From positions 1 through 48,971 of the forward strand of contig CAZOOP010000030.1 of the NCBI GenBank assembly GCA_964581465.1: a stretch of DNA of 48,971 nucleotides, written 5' to 3'. The notes below the pieces were generated by a model. The model did not search any database. It saw only the letters and a list, made by a program, of their open reading frames with translations, and was not told the DNA's origin. Origin of the DNA: WJMB01 sp964581465 (GTDB lineage: Bacteria > RBG-13-66-14). Position numbers and translations under genes: made by a program. Below are positions 27,913 to 36,804 of the stretch, one piece after another (the stretch's first letter is position 1; the number at the start of each line of letters is the position of its first letter).

Positions 27913-28191
27913 TCAGCCGATGATGAAGGCGTCGTCGTCGATGGGCGGTGGCTTTCCCACCAGGCGGATGATGCTCTCCCGACAGCGCTTGCACAGTGGA
28001 TAGATGAACAGCTTGTCTTCGTCCTTGTCGAGGTTTTTCAGCAGGTCGGCCTTGAGAAAGACCAACTCGGCGGGGTCCAGGTCGGCCTCGAAGACGGAGA
28101 ACTCGGCCCGAAAACCGTAGCCTTCGAGAATCTTGGCGACCTTGCTTCGCCGCCTGTCACAGGAGATGTCGTAAGCCAGCAGGTGGAGCAT
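27913..28191 (-). CDS. cas2: CRISPR-associated endonuclease Cas2
   Basis: Cas2 is the structural partner of Cas1 in the complex that inserts new spacers. The 92 residues are of normal length and begin MLHLLAYDISCDRRRSKVAK, with the YDI strand carrying the conserved Asp, followed by GFRAEFSVFEADL, the second hallmark. ATG 28191 is chosen as the start. A TTG six bases upstream overlaps the Cas4-Cas1 stop and is possible. It is the last gene of the minus-strand cas operon, about 200 bases from the array. Confidence 0.96.
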   Translation of the reverse strand: MLHLLAYDISCDRRRSKVAKILEGYGFRAEFSVFEADLDPAELVFLKADLLKNLDKDEDKLFIYPLCKRCRESIIRLVGKPPPIDDDAFIIG

Positions 28192-28193
28192 GG

Positions 28194-29825
28194 TCAACGC
28201 GCCTTGTAGGGTAGGTAGTCGGGCAGCTCGCCGAGGAGGGTTTTGCCCAGGATGCGGGCCTGGAGCTCGAAGAGTCGGCGGTAGCTTACCTTGTACTCGA
28301 AGACGGGGTGGGTTATCTCGTCGCGCTTGCGGGCCTCGTAGCGCTTGTAGAAGCGCAGCCGGGCATTCTTCTTCAGGAATACGCCGCCGAAGCGTGTTTC
28401 GAAGTCATCGGGGTCGAACTCGCGGCGGTTGATGAGCGCCAGGACGAGGGCGTCGGCGAAGATGGGCCGCAGTTCTTCGAGGAGGTCCAGGGCCAGGCCC
28501 GGCCTGCCGTAGAGTGGAGTGTGGTAGAGCCCCAGATAGGGGTCCAGGCCCACACGGTGGCAGGCGGCGATCAGCTCCGTGGTCAGCAGGGTGTAGGTGA
28601 AGGAGAGCAGAGCGTTGACGGGGTCGGCCGGCGGTCGCCGCGTGCGCTTGACGAAGTCGAAGGGCAGCTCCTCGGCGATGCAGCGGGTGATGGCGGCGAA
28701 GTACTCGCGCGCCGCGGCGCCCTCGAGTCCGAGCAGGCTCTCGACGGAGTCGGCGCGCTCGACCTCCTTGAGGAGGGCCTTGAGCTTGTCGCGGGCGGCG
28801 ATGATGGTTTCGTCGCCCTTTTCGCGAGCGTAGCGCCCCAACAAAGTGCGGCAGTTGTTCAGCTTGCCTTCAACGAAGGAGCGGCAGAGATCGAGACGCG
28901 TCTCGGTGTCTTCGCGGGCGCGGTACTGGGCCAGGCGCAGGGGGACGTTGCCGGAACGCTCGGGCAGGAAGACGCCCTCGTAGCGCCCGTAGCCCGAGAG
29001 GTAGACGATGGGGATGTCGCGGCGCAGCAGCTCACGCACGGCCGCCGTCGAAAGGTTGATGTTGCCGAACAGGCAGAGCTTGCGCACCTCGGTCAGCGGG
29101 ATGCGGGTCAGCTCCTCGCGCTTGAGGGTGATGCGCAGGGTGTCGCTCCGCTTGCCTACATAGGCGCCCTGCTTGTCGATGTAGACGGTGCGGCCCTCGG
29201 GCAGGGAGGCCAGCGGCGTGCCCTTGGCCAACCCGCCGACGGCCCCCCGGGAGAGCCAGTCGACCTCCTCGGGCAGGCAGGCCTCATAGTGCATGCAGCC
29301 GTGGCAGCGCTCGTCGTTCAACGGCGGCGGAGGTTTTAGTTCTTCGGCGATCCGGCGGGCGCATTCGATGGCTTCGAGGCTGCGGCGACGCAGCTCCTCG
29401 TCGATAGTTACCTCGCGGCGTTTGTTCGAGCCGACGAAGTGGACGTAGCCGCGCTCGACGTTGACCCCGCGCTCCTCCTCGACCAGCAGGGCCAGTAGGC
29501 AGAGCTGGACCTTTTGGAAGAGGTTGGGCTCGCGGTCCGAGCCGCGTTTGTAGTCGACGACGGCCAGGCCGCCCTCGGCGTCCTCTTCGAGGATGTCGGC
29601 CACACCGCTGAGCCCCAGCTCCTCGGAGCCCAGTCGAACGGAGAGTTCCTGCTTGACCGCGGGGCGCGTGCGGCTGCCGGGCTCGTCAACGTAGGTGTGA
29701 CGAACCCGGCCGTCGGCGATGAAGCGGTTGACAGCCTCGTAGCCGTGCAGGTGGTAGTAGAAGCTGCGCGGGCAGTAGGTGGATTCGGCCACGGCGTAGA
29801 CGCTCAACCAATCGTCACGGTCCAC
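28194..29825 (-). CDS. cas4-cas1: Cas4-Cas1 fusion protein
   Basis: This is a 543-residue fusion. Residues about 1-190 are Cas4, a RecB-like nuclease with a [4Fe-4S] cluster. Its cysteines are in STYCPRS and in CHGCMHYEAC, and its nuclease core is GLSGVADIL followed by VVDYKRG. The usual QxxxY element reads VQLCLLALL, with Cys in place of Tyr. Residues about 200-543 are the integrase Cas1, with GRTVYIDKQGAYVGKR, CLFGNINLST and the metal site GLDPYLGLYHTPLYGRPGLA. Cas4 trims prespacers and checks the PAM; Cas1 integrates them. The start is GTG, overlapping cas5 by 11 bases. Such fusions are known mainly from type I-G (formerly I-U) and V-B, so one beside a I-B effector is notable. Confidence 0.95.
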   Translation of the reverse strand: MDRDDWLSVYAVAESTYCPRSFYYHLHGYEAVNRFIADGRVRHTYVDEPGSRTRPAVKQELSVRLGSEELGLSGVADILEEDAEGGLAVVDYKRGSDREPNLFQKVQLCLLALLVEEERGVNVERGYVHFVGSNKRREVTIDEELRRRSLEAIECARRIAEELKPPPPLNDERCHGCMHYEACLPEEVDWLSRGAVGGLAKGTPLASLPEGRTVYIDKQGAYVGKRSDTLRITLKREELTRIPLTEVRKLCLFGNINLSTAAVRELLRRDIPIVYLSGYGRYEGVFLPERSGNVPLRLAQYRAREDTETRLDLCRSFVEGKLNNCRTLLGRYAREKGDETIIAARDKLKALLKEVERADSVESLLGLEGAAAREYFAAITRCIAEELPFDFVKRTRRPPADPVNALLSFTYTLLTTELIAACHRVGLDPYLGLYHTPLYGRPGLALDLLEELRPIFADALVLALINRREFDPDDFETRFGGVFLKKNARLRFYKRYEARKRDEITHPVFEYKVSYRRLFELQARILGKTLLGELPDYLPYKAR

Positions 29826-30648
29826 CGTTGGACCTCTCGAGGAAGCAGAAGCGCTGGAGGCCGACTTTGGGCAACTCGATTTGGTGGTAGCTACGTGGCT
29901 TGCACTTGAGCGGCGGTACCCGGGGTTCGAGGGGCGGTGGGCCGTAGTCGGTGGTCTTCTCGCCGCGCCTGCGCGGGGTGATCATGGCGAAGACGGGCTC
30001 GTAACAGGTCACCTCGCGGTCGGGGTTGATGTCGACGGCGGCGATGTGCTTGACCCAGCGCGTCCCGGGGACGTACTCGGGCTCACCCCCCCGGCCCAGA
30101 CTATCTTCGGTGACGGCGGAATGGAGCTCGACGGCCTCGTCGGGCTGCTTTTCGCTGGCGGTGAAGCGCCCCAGATGGCGGTAGTTGGCCAGCAGCTCGG
30201 AGAGCCCCAGCGAGAGGGTGAAGGCGCTGTGGTGGTTGGTCAGGGTCTCCTCGAGGCGCTTCATCAGGGCGTCGTCGGTGAGGTGGACAAAGAGGCGGTA
30301 GGCCGGCCGACGCAGGAACTCGTAGCGGATGCGGGTGTGGCCGTAGTGGGGACCGAAGAGGCCCTTGACCAACACCCCACCGCTGTCGCGTTTGGTTTTG
30401 ATCAGCAGCAGACCCAACTGGACGTTGACCAGGGGGGTCAGCGGGGCGACGGCGATCTTGGCCCGTGTCGAGTCCAGGGCTCGGGGGAACTCGTCGGGAG
30501 CATCGCCGCGTTCGATGCCCAGCAGCGCCCCCAGCATCCCGGCCAGGGTGGTGCGCGGAGGGACGACGAAGGACAGCGGCGAGGTGGTGCTGAAGTAGCG
30601 CCGGAAGTGTCCCCAGTCGCCGTAGATGTCGAAAACCAGGACGTCCAT
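29815..30648 (-). CDS. cas5: Type I-B Cascade subunit Cas5
   Basis: Cas5 caps the 5' tag end of the crRNA in Cascade. The 277 residues begin VLVFDIYGDWGHFRRYFSTT, then SPLSFVVPPRTTLAGMLGALLG, the pattern of the Cas5h/I-B group. The body is a RAMP fold; no catalytic role is expected because cas6 is present. The segment GGEPEYVPGTRWVKHI and the C-terminal CKPRSYHQIELPKVG are consistent with the family. It starts at ATG 30648, nine bases after the cas7 stop, and overlaps cas4-cas1. Confidence 0.93.
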   Translation of the reverse strand: MDVLVFDIYGDWGHFRRYFSTTSPLSFVVPPRTTLAGMLGALLGIERGDAPDEFPRALDSTRAKIAVAPLTPLVNVQLGLLLIKTKRDSGGVLVKGLFGPHYGHTRIRYEFLRRPAYRLFVHLTDDALMKRLEETLTNHHSAFTLSLGLSELLANYRHLGRFTASEKQPDEAVELHSAVTEDSLGRGGEPEYVPGTRWVKHIAAVDINPDREVTCYEPVFAMITPRRRGEKTTDYGPPPLEPRVPPLKCKPRSYHQIELPKVGLQRFCFLERSNGGP

Positions 30649-30657
30649 GCCGCCCCC

Positions 30658-31599
30658 TTACTCCGGATGGAAGGGCAGCGGCTCGACGTCGAGCTCGCTG
30701 AAGGCCTCGGGGATGGTCGTCGGCTCGCGGCCCAGGGTCAGGCGCAGGCGGTCGTCGTGGGCGTAGCGCAGCTTGGCGATCTTGGAGCCGAAACGCCCCT
30801 GGACCAGCCCGACCAGCTTGTCGAGTTTGATGGCGTAATCCTCCGGGCTGCGGACCTCGACGGGCGGCTTCTCCCCGGCGTCCAGCTCTACCAGGTGGTC
30901 GAGGTCGCCGATGAACAGGTGCTCGTCGGTGTAGTCGAGCTTGAGCAACAGCCGGGGCAGTTGGCCCATCTTCGAGCGGCTGATCAGGTTGCCCGTGCCG
31001 TGCCAGACGCCCTCGAGCAGCAGCCCGACGTCCTCGGTGCTCAGACCGGTCGCGCGACCGGCGACCTGGTTGATGATGCCGTGGAAACCGATCAGTGAGT
31101 AGGGCAGGACGTACTCGTCGCGGAAGGTGCGCTGCTTGGCGCCGGATTTGCTGGCGAAGGCGCCGGTGCCCCGGATCAGACGCAGGTGGACCGGGTGGAG
31201 GCTGCGGCCGATCTTGAACTGCACCGGCCCGGTGTAGGTCAGGCTCTCACCGCCACCCTTGGAGCCCTTGACCTTGGTTGGGATCGTACCACCGAAAAGG
31301 CGCACATCGATGCAATCCTTGATGATGCGGTCGTGGTCGGCGTCGAAGGCCTTGGCGCGCTCAACGGCGGTCTCGACGGCCTCGGCCGTCTTGTCGACCT
31401 GGCGGACGAAGATCTCCTCGCCCCGGTGATCGTGCAAGAAGTCGCGGATGGTGCGCTTGAGGCGCACGTCGGTGACGAAGTTGCGGCTCGAGGCCTCATC
31501 GATGCGGGGCTTGTTCTCGTCGAGGGGATCGCCGTTGGGGTTGGCGTCCTTGACGTCGTAGAGGAACAGCAGCTCGCTGCGGGTGTTGTAATCACTCAT
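30658..31599 (-). CDS. cas7: Type I-B Cascade backbone subunit Cas7 (Csh2-like)
   Basis: Cas7 polymerises along the crRNA spacer to form the Cascade backbone. The 313-residue protein begins with the Csh2/Csd2 signature SELLFLYDVKDANPNGDP, followed by ENKPRIDEASS and VTDVRLKRTIRDFL. GAFASKSGAKQRTF lies mid-protein. The start at ATG 31599 is set by AAGGAG just upstream and by this N-terminus. It overlaps the cas8b stop by eight bases, implying translational coupling and high co-production. A longer frame upstream has no homology. Confidence 0.95.
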   Translation of the reverse strand: MSDYNTRSELLFLYDVKDANPNGDPLDENKPRIDEASSRNFVTDVRLKRTIRDFLHDHRGEEIFVRQVDKTAEAVETAVERAKAFDADHDRIIKDCIDVRLFGGTIPTKVKGSKGGGESLTYTGPVQFKIGRSLHPVHLRLIRGTGAFASKSGAKQRTFRDEYVLPYSLIGFHGIINQVAGRATGLSTEDVGLLLEGVWHGTGNLISRSKMGQLPRLLLKLDYTDEHLFIGDLDHLVELDAGEKPPVEVRSPEDYAIKLDKLVGLVQGRFGSKIAKLRYAHDDRLRLTLGREPTTIPEAFSELDVEPLPFHPE

Positions 31600-33553
31600 T
31601 GTCGTTCTCCTTATCCTTGTCGCGCTTGCTGAAGAAGAAATTACCGAGGTTGAGGCCCATGGTGAACAGCAGGCTGGAAGTATCGGCGGAAATGGTTGGA
31701 ACGCTGGGAGTTTCAAGCCAGAGAGATGCGACTAACCCCTGAAAGTCCCGAGAGAGATCAGAGCCGAAAGCCCGCATTTTATGCTGGAATTCGTCGTAAA
31801 GGGCCTGGGCTTTGGGGGGGGTTATTTTGAAGCCATTGAATTTTTTCCAAAGGGGTAGGTTACTGTAGTTGTACGTTTGCTCTCGCTGTTTATAGTATCT
31901 GTATTGTGCGTTGAGTGCCATTCGGGCGACAACGCCGGTTAAGAAAATGGCTTTTGCGGCGGGTTCGTTCAGCAATCCGGCGTTACCCTCGATGGCCAGC
32001 TCGGCCGCCTCGACGGGACCGGAGTGATCCCCCGCCACCAGTCGCTTGAGGGCTTCGTTATCGGGTTCGATGGTCATCGGTTCTCCTCCTCGGAATACGA
32101 CGCCGATCTCGGGATCGGTCAAGAAGTACAACAGCATCAAATCAGCTCGGATGGGGTAGTCGATGGATTGGCGCTCACCCTTGCGCCAGGCGTTATAGGC
32201 CTCGCGCAGGTGACGCATCAGGTGGCCCAGCAGCCAGTCCCATTCGATGCCTCCCCGCCCCAGCACGGCCTGAACGATCTGCAGGAAGTCCGAGCCGTAG
32301 GGGTCGTGGGTGCCCAGCTTGGGTAGCACGCCGCTTTTGTCGCGCAGCAGGCCGAAGTGGAACCGGAACATCCGCTGCCCTTTTTTGTCCCGGGGCTCAC
32401 TGAACGGCGCCAGCCCGTCGAGTTTCTCCTTGGTGTCGACGATCTTTTGCAGGCGCTCCTCGCGCGGCACCTCGGGCACGACGGCCAGGAAACGGTGGGC
32501 CTTCTGCTCGATATCATAGAAGATGAAGTCGTAGGCGCTCGCGGTACCTGACTCAGCAGCGGTCAGTATAAGCAGGTCTGCCTTTCGGGACACCCACTTC
32601 TCCAGCCGGCCTTTGGCAAAGCCCAGCTCTTCGGGTTGGACGTCGTCGCTCTTGGTTTTGTTCAGAGTGTCGGCCAACTCGTTCAGCGCGTCTTTGTCTG
32701 TACCGCCGCCGGCGAAGTGGGGGATCAGGTAGAGCCGGAAGCCGTAGAAGTAGAAGTTGAGCCGCGAGGCGACATACTCCTGACCGCGCTCCAGGGCCAG
32801 GGCGCAGTCCAGGCAGCAGGGGAAGTTGCGCCAGGCGTTGGCCCGCTGGAGCCCCTGGGCGAAGCCCGGCTTGTCGACGGAGAAGCTGCGCAGGGGGTTG
32901 ACCGCGCCTAGGACCTTGCGATCGTCGGTTAGACAAACGGCACAGGCGCCGGGCATCTTGCTGGAATCGACGCCGCTGATCGGGCTGGAGAAGCTCTCGA
33001 TTACTGAGTGGAGAAAAGTCTCGCGGAGGTGCTCGAGATCATGGGGAAGCAGCCGTTTACCGTCCCGTTCGATTATCAAAGTCAGTAGGGCTCCTTCATT
33101 GGAATCCAACCCATCGTTCAACGCTTCCAGCCCGCTGACGATCTCATCGGCGGCATTCTGGGCGGCCTTGAGAAGAGCCTTGAACCATAGCCGTTGCGAT
33201 TTCGGCAGATCCCCGTTATTCGCCGAGCTCTTGATTGACCCAATGAATCTGCGTGGGTAGGACCTGGCCGGTTCAGTCATTTTACAACTCGGTGAATGAT
33301 CTGAACCGCTCGCCGAACCGAAGCGGTATAGGTAGCGAACGCGGTTTTGATCATCGTAGTCGACGAGATCCAGCCTCTGGAATGAAAACACCGGGTTTTC
33401 ACCTTCGTCGCTCTGCGAGAATACGATCTGGATGACCTTCGGACAGTTGCCCTTGGCGTCGGGGTTCTCCACCAGCCGCTCCAGGAGCTCTTCGCCCTCG
33501 AAGGGGCCTTCGCCGATCAGGGCCTTGCCGATCGTCGCCAGCGTCTCGATCAT
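31592..33553 (-). CDS. cas8b: Type I-B Cascade large subunit Cas8b (TM1802/Csh1-like)
   Basis: Cas8b is the large subunit that reads the PAM and helps recruit Cas3. The 653 residues match the TM1802/Csh1 group in length and layout. A zinc-binding cluster lies at about residues 205-255 (CAVCLTDDR ... CCLDCALALERG). LNFYFYGFRLYLIPHF follows, then a helical C-terminal region with VVARMALNAQYRYYKQ and NLPLWKKFNGFKITP. The sequence is poorly conserved in general, so the assignment rests on the Cys cluster, the length and the position between cas6 and cas7. It overlaps cas6 by four bases (ATGA). The 3' portion is less GC-rich than its neighbours. Confidence 0.88.
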   Translation of the reverse strand: MIETLATIGKALIGEGPFEGEELLERLVENPDAKGNCPKVIQIVFSQSDEGENPVFSFQRLDLVDYDDQNRVRYLYRFGSASGSDHSPSCKMTEPARSYPRRFIGSIKSSANNGDLPKSQRLWFKALLKAAQNAADEIVSGLEALNDGLDSNEGALLTLIIERDGKRLLPHDLEHLRETFLHSVIESFSSPISGVDSSKMPGACAVCLTDDRKVLGAVNPLRSFSVDKPGFAQGLQRANAWRNFPCCLDCALALERGQEYVASRLNFYFYGFRLYLIPHFAGGGTDKDALNELADTLNKTKSDDVQPEELGFAKGRLEKWVSRKADLLILTAAESGTASAYDFIFYDIEQKAHRFLAVVPEVPREERLQKIVDTKEKLDGLAPFSEPRDKKGQRMFRFHFGLLRDKSGVLPKLGTHDPYGSDFLQIVQAVLGRGGIEWDWLLGHLMRHLREAYNAWRKGERQSIDYPIRADLMLLYFLTDPEIGVVFRGGEPMTIEPDNEALKRLVAGDHSGPVEAAELAIEGNAGLLNEPAAKAIFLTGVVARMALNAQYRYYKQREQTYNYSNLPLWKKFNGFKITPPKAQALYDEFQHKMRAFGSDLSRDFQGLVASLWLETPSVPTISADTSSLLFTMGLNLGNFFFSKRDKDKENDNE

Positions 33554-34326
33554 CTCTTGCTCCTCGGTTTGCGGACTATCTCGATCTCGCCCATGCCCAT
33601 GGTGGTCTTGCTCCCTGCGCCGCAGAACTCGGCCAGGCGCAGCAGGGCCGCCAGCTCTCGTCGACCTTTCGCCGGCAGCTCCAGGGTCAGCTCGCCCATC
33701 GCGCCGACGAAGTAGTTGCGCTTGAGCTTGCGCAGTTGGGTCTGCAGCTTGAACTGGCTCAGTTTGACGCTCTCGACTGCGCCCTCGGGAATGCTCAGCT
33801 CTGTGTCACTGAACTCCGCCCAGCGCCGGGCCAGGGAGTTGATCAGCAGTTGCGGTTCCGGCAGGGGCAGGTTGACCCGGCCGCTCTTGAAGGCCAGGGG
33901 GGTCTCCAGGCGCAAACGGAAGCTGCGCCAGGGTTTATGGGGCAGCAGCCCCGACCAGCTTTGATAATACGGACGTCCCCTGACAGAGACGGTCAGTGTA
34001 CCGTCGCCGAGGCGGGCTTTTTTCCCCGTATCCAAGTCGGCCGCGAGCTTCTCCCAGGCATGGATGAGCTCGTCACTGAGCAGGCCGAGCTTGACGGACG
34101 CCGCACGGCCGGCGCGCAGCAGCAGACCGCCCTCTACGGCGCTGCAGCCGCGCGGCCCCCCCAGGGAGTAGGGCTTGCGGCCCGGCTTGTCGTGGACACG
34201 GGTGGCCAGGTCGGGATCGACCGCGGCCAGCAGGTTGAAGAATAGGCCGTGAAGCTCCACCCCGCCGCAGTCGGGCAGGAGGAGATCGGCGGGAGGGGTT
34301 AGTTGAAGGCGGCAGAGAGAAGGCAT
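33550..34326 (-). CDS. cas6: CRISPR RNA endoribonuclease Cas6
   Basis: Cas6 cuts the array transcript within each repeat to release crRNAs with an ATTGAAAC-type tag. The 258 residues have the N-terminal element GLFFNLLAAVDPDLATRVHD, where the histidine is the likely catalytic residue, then KPYSLGG. The C-terminal glycine-rich loop AEFCGAGSKTTMGMGEIEI is the Cas6 hallmark near the end. It is the first gene of the minus-strand operon and faces cas3 across an 86-base divergent promoter region. Confidence 0.92.
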   Translation of the reverse strand: MPSLCRLQLTPPADLLLPDCGGVELHGLFFNLLAAVDPDLATRVHDKPGRKPYSLGGPRGCSAVEGGLLLRAGRAASVKLGLLSDELIHAWEKLAADLDTGKKARLGDGTLTVSVRGRPYYQSWSGLLPHKPWRSFRLRLETPLAFKSGRVNLPLPEPQLLINSLARRWAEFSDTELSIPEGAVESVKLSQFKLQTQLRKLKRNYFVGAMGELTLELPAKGRRELAALLRLAEFCGAGSKTTMGMGEIEIVRKPRSKR

Positions 34327-34412
34327 AGGTGGATAATAGACTCTGATTGTGACGAATCATGTCAGGGGATTATGGTATAAATAACGCGGTATAAACACAA
34401 GGGAGAAAAACA
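34327..34412. promoter_or_regulatory. Divergent cas6/cas3 control region
   Basis: The only non-coding DNA between the two cas transcripts. It contains TATAAA at 34376-34381 and again at 34390-34395 (plus strand), without a clear -35 box. An inverted repeat TGAC-N7-GTCA (34350-34364) could bind a shared regulator. GGGAG (34401-34405) is the cas3 ribosome-binding site. Confidence 0.5.
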
Positions 34413-36695
34413 ATGGTTTTCACTGATCGTCTCGAACATTTACAAGACCGTCCGGGTTCCTTGCTGACCGACCATCTACGCCGCGTCAGCGAGCTGACCG
34501 TCCAGCGGATGGCCACCGCCCTGGGCGAGGGATTAACCGACGAACTGCGCCGCACCGCCGAAGTCACGGGACTCTGCCATGACATTGGCAAGGGTACGAG
34601 CTACTTTCAAGATTACCTTCGCGACAGAAGCTCGGTGAAGAAGCGCGAGCTGACCCACCACTCGCGCCTCGGCGCCGAGGCGGCGGCGTTCATCCTGCGC
34701 AGAGAGCTGGGCGAGGAGAGCCTCCTTCCGCTGCTGGCCTACGGAGCGATCCTGCGTCACCACGGGGGACTGGATGATCTGGAGGATGAGGTCAACTCCC
34801 AGCAGCGTGGAGCTACGAACTTACTGCATAGCCAGCTAGCGGTTCTCGACAGGGGTTTATGGTCAGCAGTCAGCAATCTACCCATGCAAGATTTGGGGGC
34901 CTTCATCGATAATACCCTTGTTCTGGCTCGGTTGCGTCGGCGGGTGCAAAAACTCGACGAAGCCGAGTGTTTCCGGTTGTTTCTTCTCGGTCGGCTGCTC
35001 TACTCCTGCCTGCTCTGGGCCGATCGGGCCGACGCCTCTGGCACGGCGAAGGATGGAGCCGGGAGGAATCCGGTCGGCCTTGTCAGGACGTATCGCGAGC
35101 AGATGGGATTCGACAGGCCCCAGGAGGGCCTCAATGGGCAACGCAGTCGCGCCTATAACGAGGTCATCGGCAACATCAACAGGTTGGCGGGTGAGCCGCG
35201 CCTGTTCACCCTGACGTTGCCCACGGGGCTGGGCAAGACGCTGACGGGCCTGGCGGCGGCCCTCGAGCTGCGCGAGCGCTTCGAACTCGACGGTCCCATC
35301 GTCTACTGCCTGCCCTTCACGGCGATCATCGATCAGAACGCCGCGGTATACGAAAAGGTATTGAGCAAGAACGACCTCGAGCCGACCAGCGACCGGTTGC
35401 TCGTCCACCACCACCTGGCCGAGGGCGGATATACCTCTGCTTGCAACCACGAGCTCGATCCCGACGCCGGGCATCTGTTGCTCGAGGGCTGGGAGTCGGA
35501 CCTGGTGGTGACCACCTTCGTCCAGCTCGGGCTGACCTTGTTCAACAATCACAACCGCTCGCTGCGCCGATTGCACCGTCTGGCCGGGGCCGTGGTGATC
35601 CTCGACGAGGTCCAGAACCTGCCCGTGCGCTACTGGCCGCTGTTCAGACGGATGCTCGGCGCCACCGCTGAGCTGCTGGGCACCCGCTGGATCCTGATGA
35701 CGGCCACCCAGCCGGCGATCTTCAGCGCAAGTAATGACGAAGACGGCGCCGTCGAGCTGGCCGGGGACCCCGGCGCGTTCTTCGAGGGGCTGCGGCGCGT
35801 CGAGTTGATCAACGAGCTGGCCGAGCCGATGACCGTGGCGCACTTGGCCGAGCGGATCCGCAACGAAGCGGCAGGCAAGCGAGTGCTGGTCGTCGTCAAC
35901 ACCATCCGCTGCGCTTTGGAACTGCACAGCTTCCTTCAGGAGAACCAGGACAGCAAGTTGATGTTCCTGTCGAGTGAGGTCATCCCCAAACACCGCCTGG
36001 CTCGTATCTCTGAGATGAAGGACGACGAGAAGAAAACGGAACCCCTGGTCTGCGTCAGCACGCAGTTGATCGAGGCCGGGGTCGATCTTGACTTCGACAT
36101 GGTCTATCGCGACCGGGCGCCCCTGGACAGCGTGGTCCAGGCGGCGGGACGCTGCAACCGCGGCGGCGACGAGAGCAAGACCGGCCGGGTGGTGCTGATC
36201 AAGCTGAAAGACGAAGAAGGTCATAAGGATTACTATTCTGACTACGTCTACGACAGCGTCTTGCTGAACAAAGCCGAGGCTGTTTTGAATCCCGGAGTTA
36301 TCCGGGAGGCCGAGCTGCAAAAGCTCGTCGAGGCCTACTTCACCGAGATCAACCAGGCGGTCAGCGCTAAGGAGAGCAGACAGCTCCTCGATCTTGCCAA
36401 GGGGCACAAACACGGCACCCTGGCTGAGATGTTCAAGCTCATCGACGACAAGTACGCCAAGGCCGACCTCTTCGTCATCGTCGACGACGAGGCCGCGGCG
36501 GTCTGGGAAGAGTACCGGTCCGTCCGGGAAATGCATGGACTGTCGCGCATCCGCGGGCTCAAACCACGGATGGCCCCCTACATCATCTCGGCGCCCAAGA
36601 AACACCGGGACACCGAAGATAAAGTCCTCGGCGTGATCCGGCCTGACGAGCTCGAGCGGCAGTACGAGTGGGAAACGGGCTTCAAGCGGGATTGA
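34413..36695 (+). CDS. cas3: CRISPR-associated helicase/nuclease Cas3
   Basis: Cas3 is recruited by target-bound Cascade to unwind and degrade the DNA. The 760 residues combine an N-terminal HD nuclease and an SF2 helicase. HD motifs are CHDIGKGTSYFQDYL (H56, D57), HHSRLGAEAA and RHHGG. Helicase motifs are PTGLGKT (about 268-274), LDEVQNLP (D398), MTATQPA and the C-terminal QAAGRCNRGG. The DEVQ box is characteristic of Cas3. It is transcribed away from the other cas genes, unlike the common I-B order with cas3 after cas5. The methyltransferase operon begins 110 bases downstream on the same strand. Confidence 0.97.
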   Translation: MVFTDRLEHLQDRPGSLLTDHLRRVSELTVQRMATALGEGLTDELRRTAEVTGLCHDIGKGTSYFQDYLRDRSSVKKRELTHHSRLGAEAAAFILRRELGEESLLPLLAYGAILRHHGGLDDLEDEVNSQQRGATNLLHSQLAVLDRGLWSAVSNLPMQDLGAFIDNTLVLARLRRRVQKLDEAECFRLFLLGRLLYSCLLWADRADASGTAKDGAGRNPVGLVRTYREQMGFDRPQEGLNGQRSRAYNEVIGNINRLAGEPRLFTLTLPTGLGKTLTGLAAALELRERFELDGPIVYCLPFTAIIDQNAAVYEKVLSKNDLEPTSDRLLVHHHLAEGGYTSACNHELDPDAGHLLLEGWESDLVVTTFVQLGLTLFNNHNRSLRRLHRLAGAVVILDEVQNLPVRYWPLFRRMLGATAELLGTRWILMTATQPAIFSASNDEDGAVELAGDPGAFFEGLRRVELINELAEPMTVAHLAERIRNEAAGKRVLVVVNTIRCALELHSFLQENQDSKLMFLSSEVIPKHRLARISEMKDDEKKTEPLVCVSTQLIEAGVDLDFDMVYRDRAPLDSVVQAAGRCNRGGDESKTGRVVLIKLKDEEGHKDYYSDYVYDSVLLNKAEAVLNPGVIREAELQKLVEAYFTEINQAVSAKESRQLLDLAKGHKHGTLAEMFKLIDDKYAKADLFVIVDDEAAAVWEEYRSVREMHGLSRIRGLKPRMAPYIISAPKKHRDTEDKVLGVIRPDELERQYEWETGFKRD

Positions 36696-36728
36696 TGACT
36701 GAGCCGGCTTCTTCACTATGTCCGGGGG

Positions 36729-36758
36729 TTGTGTTAATCTACTGATGCTTGGGATAAT
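36729..36758 (+). promoter_or_regulatory. Putative promoter of the methyltransferase-helicase operon
   Basis: TTGTGT (36729-36734) and GATAAT (36753-36758) with an 18-base spacer. GAGGGAGG (36793-36800) then gives a strong ribosome-binding site for ATG 36805. Confidence 0.45.
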
Positions 36759-36804
36759 CGCCCGGAAAAGGAGTCCGGCAGCCTGATAAGGCGAGGGAGG
36801 CTAT

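Noticed and set aside
28194..34326. Type I-G (I-U) classification based on the Cas4-Cas1 fusion
   Set aside because: The effector genes match Csh2-like Cas7, Cas5h, TM1802-like Cas8b and Cas6, and the repeat carries ATTGAAAC, which fits I-B; Csb1, Csb2 and Csx17 are absent.
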